A stretch of 11,305 nucleotides of DNA from the NCBI GenBank assembly GCA_934699065.1, contig CAKUWD010000086.1:1-11305 (forward strand). The letters are read 5' to 3'. Positions 6,688-11,305 of the stretch are shown here, piece after piece. The notes beneath the pieces were generated by a model. The model saw only the letters and a list, made by a program, of their open reading frames with translations. It ran no database searches and was not told where the DNA came from. The stretch's first letter is position 1. Each line of letters begins with the position of its first letter. The translations under genes were made by a program, and so were the position numbers. Source of the DNA: an uncultured Treponema sp. (GTDB taxonomy: Bacteria > Spirochaetota > Spirochaetia > Treponematales > Treponemataceae).

Positions 6688-7259
6688 TGTCTCTTTTGCA
6701 GCTTGCTTTTACTTTTTTTTATATAGGTCTTTTTACAATCGGTGGTGGACAGGTTGCAATCACTCTTATGCAGCAGTCAATAGTTTCTTCCGGATTGATT
6801 TCCCAGGAACAGTTTTACAATATGATAGCAATATCAGAAAGTACTCCCGGACCTATCGGAATTAATATGGCAACCTATATAGGTTATGAACTTTATGGAG
6901 TACCCGGTGCCCTTATAGTTACAGGTGCTCAGGTTTTGCCTTCAATCATAATCATATTGATTATAGCCCGTTTTTTACGCAGTTTTAATAATAATCCCTT
7001 TGTAAAGGGCTCTCTGGCTTTTCTGCGACCTGTAACAACAGGCCTTATTCTGGTTCCGGTAATTCAGGTAATAACCTTCACACTTATAAATCCTCCGGAA
7101 TCTTTATCAACTCTTACGACATTAGAAGGCTGGAAAGAACTCTTCAATTTAATTCCAATCGCCGGCTACTCAGTCTTTACGTTTTTACTTTTTAAGTTAA
7201 AAGCACATCCGATACTAGTTATTGTTCTTGGAGCCGTCTTCGGCATGATATTTTTGTAA
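6687..7259 (+). CDS. Short CHR-family (chromate transporter) protein, second of a pair
   Basis: 190 residues, membrane-embedded, paralogous to the preceding gene. It repeats its signatures at matching places: FTIGGGQVAI (16-25) against FTFGGGLAMM, and SESTPGPIGINMATYIGY (50-67) against GQSTPGIIAVNVATFIGY. The two would form a heterodimer equal to one long-chain ChrA, with the halves probably in opposite membrane orientation as reported for short CHR pairs. The ATG overlaps the upstream stop by one base, with AAGGGGGA (6673-6680) as Shine-Dalgarno. It is the last gene of the kinase operon: a weak hairpin and then a very long one follow. It has a normal length for a short-chain CHR protein with no sign of damage. 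Substrate not determinable from sequence. Confidence 0.9.
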   Translation: MSLLQLAFTFFYIGLFTIGGGQVAITLMQQSIVSSGLISQEQFYNMIAISESTPGPIGINMATYIGYELYGVPGALIVTGAQVLPSIIIILIIARFLRSFNNNPFVKGSLAFLRPVTTGLILVPVIQVITFTLINPPESLSTLTTLEGWKELFNLIPIAGYSVFTFLLFKLKAHPILVIVLGAVFGMIFL

Positions 7260-7273
7260 CGGTAATTAGAAGG

Positions 7274-7297
7274 AACTCACCCTCCCGCGGTGGAGTT
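7274..7297 (+). terminator. Weak hairpin after the CHR pair
   Basis: AACTC-ACC (7274-7281) pairs with GGT-G-GAGTT (7289-7297) with one bulged G and a 7-nt loop. It is followed by ATTATAAT instead of a T run, so it is at best a weak terminator or a 3'-end stabiliser. Confidence 0.3.
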
Positions 7298-7299
7298 AT

Positions 7300-7305
7300 T
7301 ATAAT
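7300..7305 (+). promoter_or_regulatory. Orphan -10-like TATAAT upstream of the long hairpin
   Basis: An exact TATAAT with no gene behind it. A transcript from here would start near 7312 and end at the T run around 7384, about 73 nt. No -35 match is visible at normal spacing, and the region is AT-rich, so it may be chance. Confidence 0.25.
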
Positions 7306-7329
7306 CGAAAAATAAAAAAGCTCACTTGA

Positions 7330-7395
7330 CTCCAGAAGAGAAAAAAAAGGTAGCGAACAACATCATCCCCGTTGCCTTTTTTTTCTCTTTTGGAG
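7330..7395. terminator. Long 26-bp hairpin with embedded A8/T8 tracts, terminator between CHR operon and deoD
   Basis: Bases 7330-7355 pair with 7370-7395 without a break: 26 base pairs including three G.T wobbles, and a 14-nt loop. The inner part (GGTAGCG with CGTTGCC, then T8 at 7377-7384, and A8 at 7341-7348 on the other side) is a standard two-way intrinsic terminator. The outer 11 bp (CTCCAGAAGAG with CTCTTTTGGAG) continue the helix beyond the T run, which a terminator does not need. It lies 38 bp before the deoD promoter -10. Confidence 0.75.
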
Positions 7396-7410
7396 AGTTT
7401 TAGTTACTAT

Positions 7411-7438
7411 TTGCTTTATTTTATTTTTCAATTATAAT
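7411..7438 (+). promoter_or_regulatory. deoD promoter (predicted leaderless)
   Basis: TTGCTT (7411-7416), a 16-bp spacer, exact TATAAT (7433-7438), then 6 nt (AAAGAT) to the ATG at 7445. Transcription would start at the ATG, and no Shine-Dalgarno is present. Confidence 0.6.
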
Positions 7439-7444
7439 AAAGAT

Positions 7445-8146
7445 ATGAGTACACATATTAACGCTCCAGAAGGAGCAATCGCAGACAAAGTTCTGCTTCC
7501 CGGCGATCCGCTCAGGGCAAAATTTATTGCAGAAACATTTCTGGAAAATCCGGTATGTTATAACGAAGTTCGTGGTATGTTCGGTTTTACAGGAACATAT
7601 AAGGGCGTAAAAGTTTCTGTTCAGGGAACAGGAATGGGACAGCCGTCGCTTTCTATCTATGTTCATGAACTTTTTGACTGTTACGGAGTTCAGAAAGCAA
7701 TTCGAGTAGGAACCTGCGGAGCTGTAGGTGATGATGTAAATCTGCGTGATGTAATTCTTGCAAACGGAGCTTGTACAGACTCTTCTTTGCAGAGTCAGCG
7801 TTTTGGCCTTATGCATTATGCTCCTGTTGCTGATTTTGAGCTTTTAAATACAGCCTGGAATAAATCTAAGGAACTGGGACTTAAAGCTATTGTAGGACCA
7901 TGTGCTTCAAGTGACCGTTTTTATGATGACAATAATAACTGGAAGTTATGGAAAAAATACGGAGTTGTGGGAATTGAAATGGAAGCTGCAGAATTGTATA
8001 CTCTTGCAGCAGAGTTCAAAAGAAAGGCTCTCGCAATTCTTACCGTAAGTGATCACATTTCTAAGGGTGGTGCAACTACGGCAGAAGAAAGACAGACAAC
8101 ATTCAAGGACATGATGAAACTTGCCCTTGAAACTATAATTTCATAA
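7445..8146 (+). CDS. deoD: Purine-nucleoside phosphorylase, DeoD type
   Basis: A cytoplasmic hexameric enzyme that splits purine (deoxy)ribonucleosides with phosphate to the base and (deoxy)ribose-1-phosphate, for purine salvage. 233 residues, the usual length. All key DeoD residues are visible, most offset by one from the E. coli numbering: H4 in THINA, G20 and R24 in LLPGDPLR, R43, R87 in IRVGTCGA (phosphate site), E178-M179-E180 in GIEMEAAEL (ribose site), and the catalytic pair D203 in TVSDHI and R216 in EERQTTF. D203 marks it as a 6-oxo/6-amino purine enzyme, as opposed to uridine phosphorylase. It appears to start an operon with the nucleotidyltransferase 22 bp downstream. The start is fixed by the conserved THINA at residues 3-7 and the promoter 6 nt upstream. 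Confidence 0.96.
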   Translation: MSTHINAPEGAIADKVLLPGDPLRAKFIAETFLENPVCYNEVRGMFGFTGTYKGVKVSVQGTGMGQPSLSIYVHELFDCYGVQKAIRVGTCGAVGDDVNLRDVILANGACTDSSLQSQRFGLMHYAPVADFELLNTAWNKSKELGLKAIVGPCASSDRFYDDNNNWKLWKKYGVVGIEMEAAELYTLAAEFKRKALAILTVSDHISKGGATTAEERQTTFKDMMKLALETIIS

Positions 8147-8154
8147 TTTTTTAA

Positions 8155-8160
8155 GTGAGG
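8155..8160 (+). promoter_or_regulatory. Shine-Dalgarno of the nucleotidyltransferase gene
   Basis: GTGAGG lies 8 nt before the ATG at 8169 in the 22-bp gap after deoD, marking this as an internal operon gene with conventional initiation. Confidence 0.7.
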
Positions 8161-8168
8161 CAATTACA

Positions 8169-9083
8169 ATGAAACCAACATTATTAGTTTTAGCAGCAGG
8201 TATGGGAAGCCGTTATGGCGGAGTAAAACAGATAGACGGAGTAGGATTGCATGATGAATGTCTTCTTGATTTTGCAACTTATGATGCTATGAAAAGCGGC
8301 TTTGGAAAAGTTGTATTTATTATCAGAAAAGATATTGAACAGGCATTTCGTGAAAGACTTTTTGACCGCATTGCACGCAATTGTGATGCAGAATATGTAT
8401 TTCAGCAGCACGAAAGTCTTTTGACTTCACAGCAGATTAAAGACAGCGAAGGCCGCGAAAAGCCATGGGGAACAACACATGCTGTTTTGTGTGCTGAAAA
8501 AGCTATAAATGCACCATTTGCTGTAATTAATTCGGATGACTATTATGGCCGCCAGGCTTTTGAAGTTCTGGGAAAATATCTTTCTTCAATCAGTAATGAT
8601 TGCACAGAACATGCTATGGTAGGTTATATTCTTGGAAATACAATGAGCCGTTCCGGTTCTGTAAGCCGTGGCGTATGTACTGTAAAGGATGATAAGCTTG
8701 ATACAATAGTGGAAAATCTTAAGATTTACTATGGTGAAAATGATCAGGTAATCAGTGAAATGCCAGATGGAGAAAAGGTTTTACTCACTGGAAAAGAGTG
8801 GGTTAGTATGAACCTTTTTGGTTTTACTCCAAAGGCTTTCGAAGAATTCCATGTATATTGGGATAACTTTATTGCAAATAATTCAAAAGCTCCAAAAGCT
8901 GAGGCTCTTCTTCCTGTTTCTGCTGGTGATATTATTGCGCACGGAAAGGGTATTATTAAATTCTTTAATTCTACAGAAACCTGGTTTGGTATGACATATC
9001 CAGAGGATCGTCAGATTGTTAAGAATGAGATTGCTAAGAAGATAAAAGACGGCTATTATCCAGAGCAGTTGTGGTCAAAATAA
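8169..9083 (+). CDS. Sugar nucleotidyltransferase-like protein (NTP_transferase fold)
   Basis: 304 residues with the nucleotidyltransferase (GT-A-like) signature at the N-terminus: LVLAAGMGSRYGGVKQ (6-21), where the glycine-rich loop and K20 hold the NTP phosphates. The metal-binding region is INSDDYYG (120-127), with D123/D124. Such enzymes join a sugar-1-phosphate to an NTP, giving an NDP-sugar and pyrophosphate. It lacks the left-handed beta-helix of GlmU/GlgC-type enzymes and is not a clear match for GalU, RfbA or ManC, so neither base nor sugar can be named. The next gene is mannose-6-phosphate isomerase, overlapping by one base, which suggests that the product may be a mannose- or fructose-derived activated sugar for the cell surface or glycoproteins. 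The start is set by the GTGAGG Shine-Dalgarno. The fold is sure; the substrate is open. Confidence 0.85.
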   Translation: MKPTLLVLAAGMGSRYGGVKQIDGVGLHDECLLDFATYDAMKSGFGKVVFIIRKDIEQAFRERLFDRIARNCDAEYVFQQHESLLTSQQIKDSEGREKPWGTTHAVLCAEKAINAPFAVINSDDYYGRQAFEVLGKYLSSISNDCTEHAMVGYILGNTMSRSGSVSRGVCTVKDDKLDTIVENLKIYYGENDQVISEMPDGEKVLLTGKEWVSMNLFGFTPKAFEEFHVYWDNFIANNSKAPKAEALLPVSAGDIIAHGKGIIKFFNSTETWFGMTYPEDRQIVKNEIAKKIKDGYYPEQLWSK

Positions 9084-9895
9084 TGCTTAAGCTTAACTCA
9101 ATAAAGTCAGAAAAAATCTGGGGTTATGAGCTTTGGATAGCATCGACTCACCCTAACGGCTGTCAGGATGATTTTAAATCATTCTGCGGCGGTGATTATC
9201 CTCTCCTTGTAAAGGTTATACAGGCTAATGATACTCTTTCTATTCAGGTACATCCGGATGATGACTGGGCTGTAAAACTGGAAGGAAAGGGTAATCGTGG
9301 TAAAACAGAATGCTGGTACGTTCTTGATGCTGCTCCTGATGCGAAGATTGTTTACGGAATAAAAGAAGGTTTTTCGAATGAAGTTCTTGCAAAAGCAATT
9401 ACTGATAATACACTTGAGCAGTATCTTGAGTTTGTAAATGTAAAGCCTGGAGATTTTGTTTATATACCGGCAGGTACAGTGCATGCTATTGGCGGCGGAC
9501 TTCGCCTTATGGAAGTTCAGCAGTCCTGTGACCTTACTTACCGTCTTTATGACTGGGGGCGCGGACGTGAGGTTCATATTGAAAAAGGTCTTGCTGTAAT
9601 TAAGCGTGAAGAAATGCAGCCTGTTGCGCCTTTTCCTGGAAGCTTTGAATGTAAATATTTTTCTATTGAAAGAATTGATGTTAAAGGCGGCTGGAGTATG
9701 TATTGCTCTGGTGATTATAAGGGCGCGGCAGATGTTCAGCTTTTGTATATTCTTTCTGAAGATAAGGCTGTAATACGTGAAGCTGGCGAACAGATTGGCA
9801 AAAAAATTCTTGCAGAAGAAATTTATGCCGTAAAGCCTGGTGAAAAAATTACTGTGGAGGGCAGGGCGAGCATTCTGCGTATTCGTGCAAAATAA
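9083..9895 (+). CDS. manA: Mannose-6-phosphate isomerase, class I
   Basis: Interconverts mannose-6-phosphate and fructose-6-phosphate with a zinc ion; cytoplasmic. From the ATG at 9083 it has 270 residues, short for the class but typical of the compact bacterial type. It opens with the family sequence LNSIKSEKIWGYELW. The zinc ligands are visible: Q55 and H57 in IQVHPDD, E76 in GKTECWYV and H134 in PAGTVHAIG; R154 in YRLYDWGR matches the catalytic arginine. A GTG four codons upstream (9071) is also open, but the ATG gives the normal N-terminus and overlaps the preceding stop by one base (TAATG), the usual coupled arrangement. There is no strong Shine-Dalgarno, so translation likely depends on the upstream gene. 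It supplies or drains the mannose branch next to the sugar nucleotidyltransferase. Confidence 0.95.
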   Translation: MLKLNSIKSEKIWGYELWIASTHPNGCQDDFKSFCGGDYPLLVKVIQANDTLSIQVHPDDDWAVKLEGKGNRGKTECWYVLDAAPDAKIVYGIKEGFSNEVLAKAITDNTLEQYLEFVNVKPGDFVYIPAGTVHAIGGGLRLMEVQQSCDLTYRLYDWGRGREVHIEKGLAVIKREEMQPVAPFPGSFECKYFSIERIDVKGGWSMYCSGDYKGAADVQLLYILSEDKAVIREAGEQIGKKILAEEIYAVKPGEKITVEGRASILRIRAK

Positions 9896-9897
9896 GG

Positions 9898-9926
9898 TTG
9901 ATAAAACCTGCTCTAAACTGTATTTT
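9898..9926 (+). promoter_or_regulatory. Promoter of the membrane protein gene (predicted leaderless)
   Basis: TTGATA (9898-9903, 5/6 to the consensus -35), an exact 17-bp spacer, TATTTT (9921-9926, 4/6 to the -10), then 6 nt (TTGTCT) to the ATG at 9933. No Shine-Dalgarno precedes that ATG. The layout matches the other leaderless candidates and supports this start over earlier in-frame codons. Confidence 0.45.
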
Positions 9927-9932
9927 TTGTCT

Positions 9933-10577
9933 ATGTATCTATTTATGTTTTTACTTTTACCTCTGATTCTTGCAGCCTGGTGTTTTTATAAAAAAGATTC
10001 ACACCTGATTCCAGCTATTTTCTTAGGAATTATTGTTGCTGTACTTGTCTGTGGATTTAAGGTATTCTTTTTGTATTCACATAGAATTATTCCTTATTCT
10101 TTTAAAAGTAATGTATTATTTCTGCTTGTGAGACAGACTTTACTTCCTGTGATTCTTTTATATGGAATCTTTTTTGCCTGGTCAAAGGATGAAATTTCTT
10201 ACAAGATAGAAGCCTTTTTTCCTCTTTTGCTTTCGTTCTATATGCTGTATCTTCCTTATACAATTATTTCTACGGCAGAAGGTCTTTATACAACCTTTCC
10301 GCTCTTTGTTAAGCCAGTGCTCTTTGTAGTGATGATATTTTCTTTAGGACTTGGGGCAAAGCATATTGAGAAAACAGTAAAAAACAAAAAATATGTATTT
10401 ACGGCAGTCTGGATTATTATCTGTCTGGTAAGTGTTCTTGTGCCTTCTTTGCTGGAGAGTATGTATATTCTTGATATGAATTACTTCTTTGTACTGCTTT
10501 TGAGTGCAGTGTACAGTGCAGTGCTGCCGGTTCTGTTTATTCTAAGTAAGTTTGGTGTGCTTACGGTGAAAGACTAA
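9933..10577 (+). CDS. Unrecognised polytopic membrane protein
   Basis: I do not recognise this gene. From the ATG at 9933 it encodes 214 residues, mostly hydrophobic, with about seven probable membrane spans (roughly 2-18, 26-48, 60-83, 94-113, 123-141, 153-174, 183-205). They are joined by short loops, the most basic being KHIEKTVKNKKY (143-154). No catalytic motif, no long soluble domain and no known transporter signature is visible. It lies 37 bp after manA on the same strand but has a plausible promoter in the gap, so it may be transcribed alone as well as from the operon. The frame is open further upstream, back into manA, but only through a GTG with no supporting site. A strong two-way terminator follows. 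Confidence 0.7.
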   Translation: MYLFMFLLLPLILAAWCFYKKDSHLIPAIFLGIIVAVLVCGFKVFFLYSHRIIPYSFKSNVLFLLVRQTLLPVILLYGIFFAWSKDEISYKIEAFFPLLLSFYMLYLPYTIISTAEGLYTTFPLFVKPVLFVVMIFSLGLGAKHIEKTVKNKKYVFTAVWIIICLVSVLVPSLLESMYILDMNYFFVLLLSAVYSAVLPVLFILSKFGVLTVKD

Positions 10578-10595
10578 TTAATAAGACAGTTAAAC

Positions 10596-10633
10596 AAAAA
10601 AGACTTCGTTGATGAAAAACGAAGTCTTTTTTT
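10596..10633. terminator. Strong bidirectional terminator between the membrane protein gene and fba
   Basis: AAAAAAGACTTCGTT (10596-10610) pairs perfectly with AACGAAGTCTTTTTT (10618-10632) around a 7-nt loop. A T7 run (10627-10633) ends it on the plus strand, and the A run gives the T run for fba on the minus strand. Confidence 0.92.
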
Positions 10634-10635
10634 AT

Positions 10636-10660
10636 GGTGGTTTCGACAAGCTCAACCACC
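10636..10660. repeat. REP-like palindrome
   Basis: GGTGGTT (10636-10642) and AACCACC (10654-10660) pair over 7 bp around an 11-base loop, TCGACAAGCTC. The core (TTTCGACAAGCTCAACC) resembles a short palindromic sequence I know as recurrent between genes in many bacterial genomes. It lies directly after a terminator, a usual place for such elements. Only one copy is in the window, so repetition cannot be shown here. Confidence 0.5.
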
Positions 10661-10671
10661 GTTATAAAGAA

Positions 10672-10705
10672 CTAGTCAAGAGCATTAGTTCTCCTAGTCA
10701 AGAGC
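10672..10705 (-). repeat. 12-bp direct repeat duplicating the end of fba
   Basis: GCTCTTGACTAG on the minus strand (the last codons Ala-Leu-Asp plus stop) occurs at 10705-10694 and again at 10683-10672, 10 bp further downstream and in another frame. A 7-bp inverted repeat AGAACTA/TAGTTCT (10668-10674, 10686-10692) overlaps the downstream copy. Confidence 0.7.
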
Positions 10706-11305
10706 GTGACCAGCAGATCCGAATACGTTCTTGTTCTTGTCTGCATACATCTTTACGAGTTCTGCACGAGCGTCTGTGAGGTACTGACGTGGGTCAAAGT
10801 CCTCAGGATGCTCAACAAGGTGCTTACGGATAGCAGCTGTCATAGCAAGACGTCCGTCTGAGTCTACGTTGATTTTGCAAACTGCAGATTTAGCAGCCTT
10901 GCGGAGCTGTTCTTCTGGAATACCTATAGAGTTAGGAATCTTTCCGCCGAACTTTTCGATTTCTGCAACGTAAATCTGTGGAACTGAAGAAGATCCGTGG
11001 AGTACGATTGGGAAACCTGGGAGCTGCTTTTCGATTGCTTCGAGAACATCGAATGCCAGTGGAGGTGGAACGAGAGTACCATCTTCGCGGCGTGTACACT
11101 GTTCTGGAGTGAACTTACAGCGTCCGTGTGAAGTTCCGATAGAAATTGCAAGAGAGTCACAACCAGTCTTTGATGTGAAGTCGATTACTTCTTCTGGTTT
11201 TGTGTACTTAGATTCTTCTGCAGCAACATCCTCTTCTACACCACCGAGAACTCCGAGCTCTGCTTCTACAGTTACGTCGAACTGGTGAGCATACTCAACA
11301 ACCTT
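10694..11305 (-). CDS. fba: Fructose-1,6-bisphosphate aldolase, class II (C-terminal 203 residues; runs off the right edge)
   Basis: The reading frame is open from the window edge (11305) to a TAG at 10696-10694, 203 codons plus stop; the start lies outside. It encodes the C-terminal part of the zinc-dependent glycolytic aldolase that splits fructose-1,6-bisphosphate into dihydroxyacetone phosphate and glyceraldehyde-3-phosphate. Diagnostic parts in order: VTVEAELGVLGGVEED (the class II signature with the metal-site glutamate), ISIGTSHG (metal-binding His), IVLHGSSSVP (metal-binding His and phosphate loop) and KINVDSDGRLAMTAAIRKHL (substrate binding, NVDSD). It ends in NVFGSAGHALD. The intact family protein is about 330 residues, so roughly 120 to 130 are missing, through truncation by the window and not damage. 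Codon choice is strongly biased, as expected of a highly expressed gene. Transcription should end at the shared terminator. Confidence 0.96.
   Translation of the reverse strand, partial: KVVEYAHQFDVTVEAELGVLGGVEEDVAAEESKYTKPEEVIDFTSKTGCDSLAISIGTSHGRCKFTPEQCTRREDGTLVPPPLAFDVLEAIEKQLPGFPIVLHGSSSVPQIYVAEIEKFGGKIPNSIGIPEEQLRKAAKSAVCKINVDSDGRLAMTAAIRKHLVEHPEDFDPRQYLTDARAELVKMYADKNKNVFGSAGHALD

Noticed and set aside
7305..7403. Small frame across the long hairpin reading ...LTPEEKKKVANN...
   Set aside because: No ATG, GTG or ribosome binding site, only a TTG; the reading follows from the A and T runs of the hairpin arms.
9071..9082. GTG start for manA four codons upstream
   Set aside because: The ATG at 9083 gives the normal family N-terminus and the usual TAATG overlap.
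9840..9932. GTG start of the membrane protein inside manA
   Set aside because: It would add 31 residues unlike the rest of the protein, with no Shine-Dalgarno; the ATG at 9933 begins the first membrane span and has a promoter directly upstream.
10924..11160. Minus-strand 78-codon frame near the right edge
   Set aside because: It lies within fba in a different frame from the clear aldolase sequence, so it is a shadow frame.
1..11305. CRISPR arrays, tRNA/rRNA genes, insertion sequences, prophage genes
   Set aside because: No regularly spaced repeats, tRNA-like cloverleaf, rRNA sequence, transposase or phage protein was seen; only single palindromes and short repeats were found.

Overview
The window looks like chromosomal DNA from a host-associated or free-living Treponema (Spirochaetota). 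Three things suggest this: a CheX-then-CheY gene pair (the tail of the spirochaete cheA-cheW-cheX-cheY arrangement), moderately AT-rich DNA with very AT-rich intergenic gaps, and a CheX C-terminus that reads like the treponemal protein. The genus call is inference; there is no rRNA or other marker in the window. Nothing looks like a phage, insertion sequence, CRISPR array, tRNA or rRNA.

Layout. (1) 1-880: the end of a chemotaxis operon, with a broken or edge-truncated cheX, an intact cheY, a structured 3' UTR and a terminator shared with the convergent gene that follows. (2) 879-3308: a divergent pair, an atypical OmpR-like regulator (minus) and malQ (plus). They are separated by 88 bp that carry a perfect 10-bp inverted repeat. 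(3) 3322-7259: a NarL-type response regulator (minus) diverging from a histidine kinase (plus) whose sensor is a soluble LacI-type sugar-binding domain. The kinase gene overlaps the first of two short CHR-family (chromate transporter) genes, which in turn overlaps the second. (4) 7260-7444: a non-coding stretch with an unusually long 26-bp hairpin. (5) 7445-9895: deoD, a sugar-nucleotidyltransferase-like gene and manA, probably one operon. (6) 9933-10577: an unrecognised polytopic membrane protein, then a strong two-way terminator and a REP-like palindrome. (7) 10694-11305: the C-terminal two thirds of a class II fructose-bisphosphate aldolase, running off the right edge on the minus strand. 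No stretch over 300 bases lacks a gene.

How the genes fit together. The theme is carbohydrate handling and its control: glucan processing (malQ), mannose-6-phosphate/fructose-6-phosphate exchange (manA), sugar activation (nucleotidyltransferase), glycolysis (fba), nucleoside salvage (deoD), and a two-component system whose sensor should bind a small cytoplasmic ligand such as a sugar.

The most unusual signal is at the gene starts. Of the six genes that appear to begin a transcription unit inside the window, malQ has a normal leader and Shine-Dalgarno. At the other five, a -10-like hexamer sits 6 to 8 nt before the start codon and there is no Shine-Dalgarno (three are exact TATAAT, one is TATTAT, one is the weaker TATTTT). 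This predicts leaderless mRNAs. The downstream genes cheY, both CHR genes and the nucleotidyltransferase do carry Shine-Dalgarno sequences.
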